Below, one piece after another: positions 34,286 through 42,944 of a stretch of 64,000 nucleotides of DNA; the stretch's first letter is position 1, and each line of letters starts with the position of its first letter. The stretch is from a virus. The notes beneath the pieces were generated by a model. That model did no database searches and was not told the DNA's origin. It saw only the letters and a program-made list of their open reading frames with translations. The translations under genes and the position numbers were made by a program. The stretch is from positions 1-64,000 of the IMG/VR virus record IMGVR_UViG_3300024999_000029. The stretch is one strand, 5' to 3'.

Positions 34286-34501
34286 TTATATAATTATTTT
34301 ATTTACTTCGTACTGATTAAAAATTGACGAATCAATATCAAAAATTTCATTAGAACAATCACCAATCCAACCATGATGACAGTCTGACCACCTCACTGTA
34401 AATGTAGCATCGTTCCCATCAATTGTTTTACCAAATAATTTGTCACCATCATAAATTAATTTTTCATTTTTATCATAATAACCTGTAGCTTTTCTATCCA
34501 T
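34286..34501 (-). CDS. Small YopX-like protein
   Basis: 71 residues. KNEKLIYDGDKLFGKTIDG and the following strand recall the core of YopX proteins (L-x-IYxGD-x-L), but the rest is shorter than the family. AGGAG precedes the ATG. Assignment tentative, function unknown. Confidence 0.6.
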   Translation of the reverse strand: MDRKATGYYDKNEKLIYDGDKLFGKTIDGNDATFTVRWSDCHHGWIGDCSNEIFDIDSSIFNQYEVNKIII

Positions 34502-34530
34502 ATCTCTCTCCTTTATATGAAACCGAGATT

Positions 34531-34797
34531 TTATTTACTTTCTTTTATTCTTACAAAATATTCTTTACACAATTTTTCTTCACAAGGAATAGTTTCAATT
34601 ATTTTAAGCCATTCATTATTGTCATTCACCTTATCTTTATACTCTTTAATTAGATCATAAATAAAGTAAAATCCCTGTGCCATCCCAAGCATATAATATT
34701 TATGATCAGATGATTCTTGAAATATTTCTCTATGTATTTTTTCTGCTTCAGTACGTTTATAATAGTTTTTCATTTGCATCATTGGCTCTATATTCAT
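34531..34797 (-). CDS. Hypothetical helical protein
   Basis: 88 residues, mostly helical, ending VRIKESK. AGAGG precedes the ATG. Function unknown. Confidence 0.6.
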   Translation of the reverse strand: MNIEPMMQMKNYYKRTEAEKIHREIFQESSDHKYYMLGMAQGFYFIYDLIKEYKDKVNDNNEWLKIIETIPCEEKLCKEYFVRIKESK

Positions 34798-34820
34798 TCT
34801 TAATAATCCTCTCTATAATA

Positions 34821-34901
34821 TCAGTCTTTTATATATTCATTTACACATCCCTTACAAGTTGACCTGCTACATTCACCACAAAAATTCCTTGAGGATTCCA
34901 T
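34821..34901 (-). CDS. Cysteine-knuckle micro-protein overlapping 34841
   Basis: 26 codons, MESSRNFCGECSRSTCKGCV and on, with CGEC and CKGC knuckles. It lies in a different frame inside the gene at 34841-34975. It may have its own start after GGAG, or be the true C-terminus of that gene after a frameshift. Confidence 0.45.
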   Translation of the reverse strand: MESSRNFCGECSRSTCKGCVNEYIKD

Positions 34902-34975
34902 CCCACTCCGCCGCCATGACATCCACCTACTTCATCAACAATATCTAATTCTTGTTCAAATATTTCATTTTCCAT
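34841..34975 (-). CDS. Small protein, perhaps frameshifted
   Basis: 44 codons, MENEIFEQELDIVDEVGGCH followed by a glycine-rich GGGVGWN. Strong AAGGAG. The residues after GWN look less protein-like than the cysteine-rich alternative frame (34821-34901), so a one-base shift near codon 27 is likely. Confidence 0.5.
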   Translation of the reverse strand: MENEIFEQELDIVDEVGGCHGGGVGWNPQGIFVVNVAGQLVRDV

Positions 34976-34984
34976 ATTATCTCC

Positions 34985-35059
34985 TTAAATATGCTCAAAA
35001 TAATACCATTCTACAAGCCATTTTAAGCCACTTTTATTTGGTAGGCTGTATGATTTAAC
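34985..35059 (-). other. Coding-like fragment without start codon
   Basis: 24 codons, VKSYSLPNKSGLKWLVEWYY and so on to a stop, preceded in frame by a stop and by no start codon. It fills the 100 bases between two small genes and may be a gene remnant. Confidence 0.3.
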
Positions 35060-35077
35060 CTGCTGAAATTATGTGAA

Positions 35078-35221
35078 TCATTCAACGTTAATAATAATCT
35101 CACTTTTACAATTGCAAAGTTCTATATAATTTATAATATCAAACGATTCTTCAGGCGTAGCAATTAATATATGTTGGTCTGGCAATTCTAATAATTTTCT
35201 AGCCAATTCATGTGAATCCAT
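35078..35221 (-). CDS. Small phage HELARKLLELPD-type protein
   Basis: 47 residues beginning MDSHELARKLLELPDQHILI, a pattern I know from many phage miniproteins of unknown role. AAAGGA precedes the ATG. The rest has two cysteines (LCNCKSE). Confidence 0.62.
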   Translation of the reverse strand: MDSHELARKLLELPDQHILIATPEESFDIINYIELCNCKSEIIINVE

Positions 35222-35254
35222 TTATATTTTCCTTTCCTTAATGTAATGTTTGAT

Positions 35255-35425
35255 TCAAATTATTTGCAGTACTTTAATAAAATCAGTTCTATTAACAGAT
35301 ACCTCTCTATCTCCAATTTTTAACCATACAATGTCTTTATCTTTTGTAGTTTGTATTATTAATTTGCTAGTAGAAAGAACATTATAGCTATCACTCTCTA
35401 ATTTTAGTTCCATTTTAATATTCAT
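35255..35425 (-). CDS. Small hypothetical protein
   Basis: 56 residues, beta-rich (NIKMELKLES, IVWLKIGDREVSV). AAAGGAG precedes the ATG. Function unknown. Confidence 0.6.
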   Translation of the reverse strand: MNIKMELKLESDSYNVLSTSKLIIQTTKDKDIVWLKIGDREVSVNRTDFIKVLQII

Positions 35426-35456
35426 ATTTGATTCTCCTTTCTACAAAAGAAATATT

Positions 35457-35702
35457 TTAATTAGTTTTTAACCAAGGTGTCGGTATTTTATTTAACTTAT
35501 CAAAATTTGGTTCATATGTTGATAAAGTAATTTCTTTCATTTTAGGTAAATAATTTTTATCCATATATTCTGAAATTATTTGACAAGCTGTAGCCATTAT
35601 TTCTTCTTCATCCATATCGTTTACATATGTTTCTACCATAGGCAGTAAAGCACATTGTAATCGAAATAAGAAAAATTGATATTTATTTTTAAATTCGTCC
35701 AT
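35457..35702 (-). CDS. Hypothetical helical protein
   Basis: 81 residues, helical, acidic centre (YVNDMDEEEIMATACQI). AGGAGG precedes the ATG. Function unknown. Confidence 0.6.
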   Translation of the reverse strand: MDEFKNKYQFFLFRLQCALLPMVETYVNDMDEEEIMATACQIISEYMDKNYLPKMKEITLSTYEPNFDKLNKIPTPWLKTN

Positions 35703-35734
35703 ATAATCCTCCTTGATTTGAATCAGACTATCTT

Positions 35735-36010
35735 TTATTTACAATCTTCACAATATACTTCACCATTCTTTTCTATTAGTGCTTCATTTTTGCATATGTA
35801 GCTCCCACATTTGCTACAAATAACTACTGATGCTTCTAATGATTTTACTGCATCTAGCGGATCATCATAAATGCCCTCAGTAATACTCTCTGGATAAGCA
35901 CAAAAATTTGCTTTATATCCCTCTGATGAAGAATCTGAATAATAAGTCAACTCTACTCTCATGTCAGATTCTTCATTTATTCGTAAGATTAATTCATGTA
36001 AGTTTCCCAT
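35735..36010 (-). CDS. Hypothetical protein with C-terminal zinc ribbon
   Basis: 91 residues. After an alpha/beta body there is CSKCGSYICKNEALI then YCEDCK, a LIM- or ribbon-like zinc site. Strong ribosome site. Function unknown. Confidence 0.65.
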   Translation of the reverse strand: MGNLHELILRINEESDMRVELTYYSDSSSEGYKANFCAYPESITEGIYDDPLDAVKSLEASVVICSKCGSYICKNEALIEKNGEVYCEDCK

Positions 36011-36036
36011 AATTCCTCCCTAGATACTATTTCTTG

Positions 36037-36180
36037 TCATGTTTTACTCGCTTTCTCAAAATCCTCAATTGCTTGTATAGCTTCTTCTTTAGTACAATGA
36101 TATTCTTCCATATAATACATAACTGAAATCATAAAATCATTATATTCTGGTGAATATTCTTTCAACATTGATTCATTCAT
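36037..36180 (-). CDS. Small acidic helical protein
   Basis: 47 residues, MNESMLKEYSPEYNDFMISV and a CTKEEAIQAIEDFEKAS helix. AGAGGAG precedes the ATG. Function unknown. Confidence 0.6.
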   Translation of the reverse strand: MNESMLKEYSPEYNDFMISVMYYMEEYHCTKEEAIQAIEDFEKASKT

Positions 36181-36205
36181 ATAATTTCTCCTCTACTTAA
36201 AACTA

Positions 36206-36637
36206 TCATTTATTGTTTTTATATTTTTCATATGTAAATGATTTTTTATTATCCCAATCTTCAATTAAATCAGTTCTCATCTGCATCATAGTTCCTTGTC
36301 CCCAAGCGATTCTACATAATATATTCATATCCTCATATTTCAAACAAAAATGATAATTTTCAAATGGGTTATCTTCATCTATGAGACACTTGTGTTTATC
36401 AATAGCGTATTCATAGACATCTCTAAACAACAAAGTGAAATCTGCTTCTGAAAACTGATAATTTTTAGGAAAGTATAATATTTCTTCATTATCAATGAAG
36501 TTGTTTTGTTTTAAATGGTTATAAATACTATTCATAATATTGTCTCTTTTTTGTGATAAACACAGCTTATCATTTTCGAGTTGCTCTATTATTTTATTCA
36601 TAGTCTTTATTATTTCTTCACCCGCCAGTTTTTTCAT
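36206..36637 (-). CDS. Hypothetical protein
   Basis: 143 residues. Helical first half, then NILCRIAWGQGTMMQM, a strand-turn reminiscent of other phage proteins of unknown role. Weak GTAGGG ribosome site. Confidence 0.6.
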   Translation of the reverse strand: MKKLAGEEIIKTMNKIIEQLENDKLCLSQKRDNIMNSIYNHLKQNNFIDNEEILYFPKNYQFSEADFTLLFRDVYEYAIDKHKCLIDEDNPFENYHFCLKYEDMNILCRIAWGQGTMMQMRTDLIEDWDNKKSFTYEKYKNNK

Positions 36638-36689
36638 ATTTGCCCTACTTTCTTTAAAATTACTATTTTATCATAAATTTCGTTTTTGA

Positions 36690-36715
36690 ACGCCTACTCT
36701 CGTAAGGGTTACAAA
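36690..36715 (+). repeat. Dispersed 26-base repeat, copy 4
   Basis: Core CGCCTACTCTCGTAAGGGTT, intergenic between 36637 and 36738. Confidence 0.6.
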
Positions 36716-36737
36716 GTTGAAAAAGTCTAACATTTCA

Positions 36738-37217
36738 TTATTGTATATATTTTATGGGAGCTACCATTAATTCTCGATGTATAATGTCATAAACTTTAGA
36801 GTGAGTGATTGATAAAAGGATTCCAATGAGAATGTCAATTATTTCAACTTCCATATAAGCTTTCTTAGTATCAATAGTGGCATAAAATATAATTTTATTA
36901 GTCTTAATTTCATATCTATTTATATCAATAGTGCTGCATATATGTATAAACGCACAATTCCTTATAAATAATTTTTGATAATCATCTTCAAAATCTTCAA
37001 TATACATAGATATAACTTCATCTATAAATGCTTTATAATTCATTTCCATAAACACAAACATACCTAGATTTTCGTCTTCACATTTTTTAGCCTCTAAATA
37101 CTTTTTGTATTTGGGATTATTTTTGGCAATCATATCTGCTAACATTTGTAGCTCACTTACAGTGAGTTCATTACTTCGGTCAACATTCTCTTTCATTTCT
37201 TTCATATTAATTTTCAT
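36738..37217 (-). CDS. Hypothetical protein
   Basis: 159 residues. N-terminal helices, then a strand-rich half (IIFYATIDTKKAYMEVEIIDI). AAGGAG precedes the ATG. No family recognised. Confidence 0.6.
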   Translation of the reverse strand: MKINMKEMKENVDRSNELTVSELQMLADMIAKNNPKYKKYLEAKKCEDENLGMFVFMEMNYKAFIDEVISMYIEDFEDDYQKLFIRNCAFIHICSTIDINRYEIKTNKIIFYATIDTKKAYMEVEIIDILIGILLSITHSKVYDIIHRELMVAPIKYIQ

Positions 37218-37253
37218 TCTTGTTCTCCTTAATTTTTATTTGAAATGATGCTT

Positions 37254-38003
37254 TTATATAAACATTACGCCATCCTCTTTGTGAATAACAAAGTCGTCAT
37301 TTAACATATTGAACCATTCTTCCTTTGTGGCTTTATAACTAGCAAATGTAGTTGCGTTTTCTTCACACCATTCACACAATTCTTCAAGTGTTTCAAATAC
37401 TGGTGACGACGGGCTACCTTCACTCGTTGTTTCCCAAAGTTGATAACCTTCGCCTACAGGTGGTTCAAATTCTTTCCAGTCATCATGAAGTTTTTTTATT
37501 TCATCAGATTGCCAAAGTACACCTGTGCCACCACAACATTGACATTCACCATGTATCCCTAATCTTTTTGCTCTTGCTTCAGCGCATACCCAATGATTTA
37601 TACTATCATGCCCCATTGTCTTTCTTGCCCATGTGTTTATTTCTTCTGCGGTTGGAATATATCCATTGTTAAAAGGTAGCCAACTATTTCCGCCATCCTC
37701 TATTTTTTTCTTAACAATTTCTCTTTGTTCATCATTAACTGGCACTCTCGTAAAATCCATAAGTCTTCCAGCATCAAGCAGAGCTTGAACATCTTCTTGT
37801 TCTAATTGATACATCCATCCTTCTTTTCCATCTGTTCGTAAATGCGTATACCAATCATCACTTAATCTTTTTGTTTCTGGATTTTGTCCTGACCCTTTAC
37901 AGGATTTACACTCCATAGACCTGTATGGATTTATATATCCTTTCCATACTTGCCTTAATGGATAATCAAAATTCAAAGGCACTCTTTTTAATTCTCTTCC
38001 CAT
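37254..38003 (-). CDS. Phage protein with two DnaJ-type CxxCxGxG motifs
   Basis: 249 residues. CKSCKGSGQN near residue 33 and CQCCGGTGVL near 155 are DnaJ-like zinc repeats placed as the two halves of one site. Between them is an acidic and aromatic region. The family is common in large phages and sometimes lies near metabolic genes. Its role is unknown. Confidence 0.7.
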   Translation of the reverse strand: MGRELKRVPLNFDYPLRQVWKGYINPYRSMECKSCKGSGQNPETKRLSDDWYTHLRTDGKEGWMYQLEQEDVQALLDAGRLMDFTRVPVNDEQREIVKKKIEDGGNSWLPFNNGYIPTAEEINTWARKTMGHDSINHWVCAEARAKRLGIHGECQCCGGTGVLWQSDEIKKLHDDWKEFEPPVGEGYQLWETTSEGSPSSPVFETLEELCEWCEENATTFASYKATKEEWFNMLNDDFVIHKEDGVMFI

Positions 38004-38037
38004 TTTACTCTCCTTAAATTTATTTAAAATCTACATA

Positions 38038-38874
38038 TTATATAAATTCCTCAATATAACTCCTATCCTGCGTGAATATTGGAATATCTTTATCAACTAC
38101 CCATTCCTTTCTTTCAATTTGACCTTCAAAATATAAATTGCTTTCTTTTCCACCAATCATAAGTGGCTTCTCATTTTCTTTTATGATTGTCTTTTTAATA
38201 ATACATGCTCCACGTTTTTGATATGTAGGCAAGTCATTAAAATTTATTTCCTTTTCTTGAAATAACATTTCTTGAATTTGATTGCAATTCAGATTCTGAA
38301 GCTGTTTATGTGAAAAATTAGCCTGACCAACCATCTGAATAGCATTTCTAGTTGCGTCTTGTTGTCTCCAAATAAAAGCGTTACACACTTCTTCTTTTGG
38401 AATATTATAGACTCTACTATCAAATAGTGCAGCATTAATTCTTTTTGAGTAAGTCATAGACTGAGTAACAGTGTCATTATTAACTTCATTGTCTAAAATA
38501 TAACTATCAAGCTTATTTTTAAATGAATTATTAAAAGCCAATGTAGCCATACTTGCAGATACAGAACACATTTTTTGTACGTTTTTATCAAACCATGCCT
38601 CGGTTGTAATATTATCATAATCAGTAAGCAATAACTGTATTTCATCGCTTTGAGTATAAGCTATTTTACAACCCATGATATTTTCACAAAGATATCTCGC
38701 TGTTTCCCACATTGTTTGCATTAGTATCATATCAAAAGGCTTCTGAAAACCCCTTGTAAAAGAACTAAAGCACTTCCCATCAATTCTAATGAGTGTTGGC
38801 GTCCTTCTAGTTAAATATCTCCGTTCAATATTTTCATAATCTTTCATGCGGTCTCCCAATAAATCATTTTTCAT
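38038..38874 (-). CDS. Thg1-like tRNA(His) guanylyltransferase
   Basis: 278 residues. TLIRIDGKCFSSF supplies Asp32 and YTQSDEIQLLL supplies Asp77/Glu78, the metal ligands of the Thg1 3'-5' polymerase fold. The family adds G(-1) to tRNA-His or repairs 5'-truncated tRNAs. In this phage it may rebuild tRNA ends after host anticodon or acceptor damage, or act on the nearby tRNA-like genes. A second copy of its N-terminal peptide lies upstream of the neighbouring HNH gene. Confidence 0.9.
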   Translation of the reverse strand: MKNDLLGDRMKDYENIERRYLTRRTPTLIRIDGKCFSSFTRGFQKPFDMILMQTMWETARYLCENIMGCKIAYTQSDEIQLLLTDYDNITTEAWFDKNVQKMCSVSASMATLAFNNSFKNKLDSYILDNEVNNDTVTQSMTYSKRINAALFDSRVYNIPKEEVCNAFIWRQQDATRNAIQMVGQANFSHKQLQNLNCNQIQEMLFQEKEINFNDLPTYQKRGACIIKKTIIKENEKPLMIGGKESNLYFEGQIERKEWVVDKDIPIFTQDRSYIEEFI

Positions 38875-38885
38875 ACAATCCTCCT

Positions 38886-39605
38886 TTATGGTGATATTTT
38901 ACTACCCCAATTTTTATGTTCTTTCTTATGACATTTTCTACATAAAGTAATTCCATTTTTAAATTCAATATCAATAATTTCAGGCTGTTTAATTAGCCAC
39001 ATATATTTTTCATCGTTATTTACAAATGATAAATTTGTTTCTTTTAATAGTTCTTTTATCAATGTTACAATTGGTATAATATGATGTGCGTCAATTTTTT
39101 CTATACTTCCACATTTTATACATTTATAATTATCTCGTTTATAAACATTCTTGTACCAATTTACATTTCTATGTATATAACCTTTTACTCTTTTTGTTAA
39201 TGAAGTAACGCCACCTTTCCATCCAGTAGCATTTATACCAATTTTATTTTTTCTACTAATAGACATTTTATTTTTTGTTTCAATAGAATGTTTTTTCTTA
39301 TACATTCCATTATTTTCTTTGCTTATATCTCTATCCTTAATTGCTTGTTTGTATTTATTACTGTTTTTTATTTTATTACTTAATTCTATTTTTTTATTTT
39401 TATCCCAATACTCTTTTGTTTGTTGAGGTTTCTGAGATATTTTACAAGCACATGAAGTACAATAATCTTTATCTTTGGATTTTAAACGTTTTCTTGACCT
39501 TTTTACATTTTTAAACGTTCTTTCAAATTCTGTAAGGCAATTATCACATATACAGTTTAAAATATCCAATTCTCCATAATTTTTAATATTATTTTGCGAA
39601 ATCAT
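38886..39605 (-). CDS. HNH endonuclease with NUMOD3 motif
   Basis: 239 residues. A cysteine pair near residue 17 and another at 51 are followed by the NUMOD3-like KNKMSISRKNKIG and GWKGG, then a full HNH core: YKCIKCGS, DAHHIIPI and NGITLCRKCHKKEH. It is a free-standing homing endonuclease inserted right in front of the Thg1 gene. Confidence 0.88.
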   Translation of the reverse strand: MISQNNIKNYGELDILNCICDNCLTEFERTFKNVKRSRKRLKSKDKDYCTSCACKISQKPQQTKEYWDKNKKIELSNKIKNSNKYKQAIKDRDISKENNGMYKKKHSIETKNKMSISRKNKIGINATGWKGGVTSLTKRVKGYIHRNVNWYKNVYKRDNYKCIKCGSIEKIDAHHIIPIVTLIKELLKETNLSFVNNDEKYMWLIKQPEIIDIEFKNGITLCRKCHKKEHKNWGSKISP

Positions 39606-39645
39606 ATTTTCCTTTCATACGATCACCTAAATTATCTTTACTCAT
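39589..39645 (-). pseudogene. Duplicate 5' end of the Thg1 gene
   Basis: An 18-codon ORF, MSKDNLGDRMKGKYDFAK, with GGGAG before it, overlaps the HNH start. Its NLGDRMK matches LLGDRMK in the intact Thg1 N-terminus 760 bases downstream. It is probably the original Thg1 start, severed by HNH insertion. Confidence 0.6.
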
Positions 39646-39661
39646 TTTATTTCTCCCTTCG

Positions 39662-39892
39662 TTAAATATATGTTTTATTTAATTCAATCTCTTGCAGCAA
39701 TTCTTCTTTTACATCATTTCTTATTAAGTCTAATTCATCATGGTCAGAATAATGAGTTAGCACTCTTATTATATCGCCACTTCTCGTAAATAATTTTTGA
39801 GTACCATTAAATTTACACCAATACAAACCGAATGTTTTTCCAAAATCATTAGTGAACTCTTGAAGTATTGTTAAATCAGTTATTCTTTTCAT
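39662..39892 (-). CDS. Hypothetical protein
   Basis: 76 residues, DFGKTFGLYWCKFNGTQKLF strands and an acidic C-terminal helix. AAAGGA precedes the ATG. Function unknown. Confidence 0.6.
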   Translation of the reverse strand: MKRITDLTILQEFTNDFGKTFGLYWCKFNGTQKLFTRSGDIIRVLTHYSDHDELDLIRNDVKEELLQEIELNKTYI

Positions 39893-39912
39893 TATTTATC
39901 CTTTCATTGAAA

Positions 39913-40161
39913 TTAATCATATAATCCTATATTTTTATGTATAGCATCTCCTACAATTGTATATATTTCTACAAGTTTTTCGACTATCTCATGCCCTGTA
40001 ATAGCTTCATCTGGTCTGTACTTAGCAATTCCAGAATCTAATCCATGAGTTTGAAGAATTTCTATTACATTATTTGGCGAATACAATGCATTTAAATCAA
40101 CACCTTTTAACTTCTCAATAATTTCCTCTGTGTCCTTTTTTATATATTCATTTCTAGTCAT
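39913..40161 (-). CDS. Hypothetical protein
   Basis: 82 residues, helical. TAGGTG serves as ribosome site. Function unknown. Confidence 0.6.
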   Translation of the reverse strand: MTRNEYIKKDTEEIIEKLKGVDLNALYSPNNVIEILQTHGLDSGIAKYRPDEAITGHEIVEKLVEIYTIVGDAIHKNIGLYD

Positions 40162-40178
40162 AATTCACCTATTTTTTA

Positions 40179-40403
40179 TTAATTTATCGTATTTTTCTTT
40201 GCTATACACCTACAACCGTAAGGTCTACAAATTTTATTTCCATTGCCTACGGTTTTAGCAATATCTTTTCCCGTAAGAATACAACATTGTTTAAACCCAT
40301 AATCATACTTTTTTAGAAACTTACAACATCCTCCATGCCAAATGTCATCACAATATTTAATTTCATAATCTGGTAATTCTATTTCCACCATCACTTTAGC
40401 CAT
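40179..40403 (-). CDS. Cysteine-rich phage protein
   Basis: 74 residues from the ATG seven bases after GGGAG. Cysteine pairs at GGCCKF, QCCILTG, KICRPYGCRC. This MAKVMVEIELP...C opening is common in phage zinc proteins. Longer upstream starts overlap the next gene and have no ribosome site. Confidence 0.68.
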   Translation of the reverse strand: MAKVMVEIELPDYEIKYCDDIWHGGCCKFLKKYDYGFKQCCILTGKDIAKTVGNGNKICRPYGCRCIAKKNTIN

Positions 40404-40431
40404 AGCGATTCTCCCTAAAACATTCATTTTA

Positions 40432-40908
40432 TTAAAATTCATACCTTCCACATCTAATTTCTTTATACATAATATCTTTATCATTATTATTGTTTGTATA
40501 AAATTCTTTAGTCTTTTTAAATGCAGCCAAAGAATAAAAATTATCTGTTTTACAAAACCAAACGTCGAAATAAGTATCGCATTTATACACTACGGAAATA
40601 TCTGTTGATATATAAAATGTCTGAGTCTCTTCATCAGGAAATTTTATCAATACCCCATCATCTACTTCTAAAATCAATAACTGACTCAGTAATTCCTCAA
40701 ATTCTTCATTGGTTTTATATGGCTTATCATCAATATCAAAGCCCGAAAATCCATACATTACATCATCAGTATCTTTCTTTATATTCCTTAAAGCATTTCT
40801 CCATACCTCGGCTAGTTCTTCTGTTTCACATATAATTACCGTATTTTTGGTTAACTGTGGAGCTTTGATTTCTAAATTTCCAATATTAAAATCTATTTGT
40901 TCTAACAT
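40432..40908 (-). CDS. Hypothetical protein
   Basis: 158 residues, beta-rich, acidic (SQLLILEVDDGVLIKFPDEE). GAGGTG precedes the ATG. No family recognised. Confidence 0.6.
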   Translation of the reverse strand: MLEQIDFNIGNLEIKAPQLTKNTVIICETEELAEVWRNALRNIKKDTDDVMYGFSGFDIDDKPYKTNEEFEELLSQLLILEVDDGVLIKFPDEETQTFYISTDISVVYKCDTYFDVWFCKTDNFYSLAAFKKTKEFYTNNNNDKDIMYKEIRCGRYEF

Positions 40909-40926
40909 AATTTCACCTCTTTTAAT

Positions 40927-41400
40927 TTAATTACTTGCAACTTGATTTATTAGATAAGTCATTCTATCTAGATGCTTATCTGGTCTTATTTTAGTCTCAG
41001 TTTTATTAACTTTATTAAGTTGAGATACATTGCCCCATTTATTTAATACTTTTGGAGTATATTTTCTGTGTATTTGCCTATCATTTAATTGCCTGACGCT
41101 ATATTTTAACTCAGATATCTTTGGCTTTATTGCCGTAAGATGATTTATGAAATTCAAAGCCTCAATTTCATTTTTAACTTTTCTTCTTTCAATCATTATT
41201 TCTTGGATTTGTTTTGAATATTTATATCCACTACAAGCATCCATTCCAATATGATTTTCAATAAAATGCTCAACATCAGATCTTTTTCTATCACAAATAC
41301 TCAACTGCTCACGTAAATCTAAGATGTTTACATTAATATTTTCTGAAAGTTCTTCAATTCTTTGAGACAACCTATCTAATACTCCAATAGCAATACACAT
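40927..41400 (-). CDS. Hypothetical coiled-coil protein
   Basis: 157 residues from the ATG after GGAG. Helical, with heptad-like stretches at 10-45 and 60-95. Function unknown. Confidence 0.6.
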   Translation of the reverse strand: MCIAIGVLDRLSQRIEELSENINVNILDLREQLSICDRKRSDVEHFIENHIGMDACSGYKYSKQIQEIMIERRKVKNEIEALNFINHLTAIKPKISELKYSVRQLNDRQIHRKYTPKVLNKWGNVSQLNKVNKTETKIRPDKHLDRMTYLINQVASN

Positions 41401-41453
41401 TTTAATCACTCCTTTTATATTTTAGTTTATCATTGGTACTTAAAACCTTAATT

Positions 41454-41795
41454 TTATTTTCTTTTAAACTTAATATTTACTTTTACCTTTTTTTTATTTA
41501 TGTTTTCGACAATATCGTCTATCAATGTTTCTACTGCTTCTTCTTCATCTGCACAAATATCTGGAATACAGAGTCCATCATCCATTTTATATAATAAGCA
41601 TTCAGCCATTAATAATTTACTGTCTTCGTCTGACAATAGATAATGTTTGCATTCAACTCCTGTGTAGTCAATTATAATTATCTTTATAACTTCATCTGGA
41701 TAATAGCACAATTCATATTTCTCTGTTTCATATATGGTCATCACCATCTTGGTTTCCATTTCTGAATATTCTTGCTCATTAATTTGTTTTGTCAT
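41454..41795 (-). CDS. Hypothetical protein
   Basis: 113 residues. A beta-sheet region (MTIYETEKYELCYYPDEVIKI) precedes a charged helical tail ending VKVNIKFKRK. AAGGAG precedes the ATG. Function unknown. Confidence 0.6.
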   Translation of the reverse strand: MTKQINEQEYSEMETKMVMTIYETEKYELCYYPDEVIKIIIIDYTGVECKHYLLSDEDSKLLMAECLLYKMDDGLCIPDICADEEEAVETLIDDIVENINKKKVKVNIKFKRK

Positions 41796-41810
41796 CTTTT
41801 TGTTCTCCTT

Positions 41811-42143
41811 TTATATTTTCATTAAAAATTTTGCACCTGTATATTTCTTTATTATGTCTTTCACATTTTCAAAATAACATTTTACACAATTTTTATAAGC
41901 AGTATCATATAAAACTATATCTTGTATTATATTCTCGTCATCTACTTCTATATACCCCCTAGTCGCTCCTAGATATCTAATTGCATAATTGTTTTTACAA
42001 TTGCCACTACATAAATAAGTACCACCACTGGGTTTTAAATGTTCAGTATGATTGGGCAATAAATAACCGTCCATCTCTCTAGTTAACTCATTTATCAATT
42101 CATCACAATTTTCATATTTCTTAATTGTAATAAGTTCCATCAT
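41811..42143 (-). CDS. Hypothetical protein
   Basis: 110 residues, with cysteines at YLCSGNCKNN and NCVKCYFEN that could bind zinc. AAGGAG precedes the first of two ATGs. Function unknown. Confidence 0.6.
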   Translation of the reverse strand: MMELITIKKYENCDELINELTREMDGYLLPNHTEHLKPSGGTYLCSGNCKNNYAIRYLGATRGYIEVDDENIIQDIVLYDTAYKNCVKCYFENVKDIIKKYTGAKFLMKI

Positions 42144-42180
42144 TCTTTCTCCTTAATTTCCATAAAGATTCTATTTCATT

Positions 42181-42465
42181 TTAAAATCTATTAATAACTT
42201 CCTTTAAATCCTTCATATCATCTTCTGTCAATATAATTTCTTGAAATCTATGAGTTCCATGTCTTAATATATACCATATAGTTTTAAACCTATTTTTAAG
42301 TTTCGAGAAGAAACCATGTTGTTCAGAATAAAAGGCATCAATGCTAATATCAATATAATATTCTTTTGGTTCCTCACCATCAAAAAGCTTTCCAATTCCT
42401 ATAGATTCTGTTCCACAATCACACTGTATTACTATTTTAGTATTGTTTTTGTCTGTTAATATCAT
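42181..42465 (-). CDS. Hypothetical protein
   Basis: 94 residues, beta-rich with a CDCGTES turn near residue 15. GGAG precedes the ATG. Function unknown. Confidence 0.6.
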   Translation of the reverse strand: MILTDKNNTKIVIQCDCGTESIGIGKLFDGEEPKEYYIDISIDAFYSEQHGFFSKLKNRFKTIWYILRHGTHRFQEIILTEDDMKDLKEVINRF

Positions 42466-42490
42466 CGTTTCTCTCCTTTTTAGATAAGTC

Positions 42491-42910
42491 TTAGATTTTA
42501 ATTAAATTTGGATTATCATGTATATTTCCAATTATTTCTGTTTGTTCTCTTGTAAAGCTATTATTTTGTATATCTCCCAATGCAGTTCTAAATTGATGAA
42601 ATGGTGCTGAAAAATAATCAATATCTCTAACTACTACAAATCCTCCATTGACATCTATTACAATCCATTTTCTTTGCTGTTCATCTTGTAGTATATCTCC
42701 AGTGTATATCTTATTTTCTTTCTTATCTTTAAGCCTTACATACTGTCCTACTGTTTCAGAGTCTACTTCATTCCAAATAAAACTATCTTTTCCTAATACT
42801 TCGACAATATAATATTTTTCTTCCACTTCTACTAAGTTTCCAAATACCATTTTGTTAGAATTAATTGTGCCTTTATCTATGCAAATGCCTCTAAACTTTA
42901 TCTTTCTCAT
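42491..42910 (-). CDS. YopX family protein
   Basis: About 139 residues from the ATG after TTGGAGGG. It shows the YopX layout: MRKIKFRGI, ETVGQYVRLKDKKENKIYTGDIL and a final EIIGNIHDNPNLI. The family is frequent in phages and plasmids. Its function is unknown, although regulatory or anti-defence roles have been proposed. Confidence 0.88.
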   Translation of the reverse strand: MRKIKFRGICIDKGTINSNKMVFGNLVEVEEKYYIVEVLGKDSFIWNEVDSETVGQYVRLKDKKENKIYTGDILQDEQQRKWIVIDVNGGFVVVRDIDYFSAPFHQFRTALGDIQNNSFTREQTEIIGNIHDNPNLIKI

Positions 42911-42944
42911 ATGCCCTCCAATCTCAATAATACTCGTATTTGAT

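Noticed and set aside
38038-39605. Group I intron or intein in the Thg1 gene
   Set aside because: The downstream Thg1 gene is complete with its own start and ribosome site, and the HNH protein lacks splicing motifs. A free-standing insertion explains it better.
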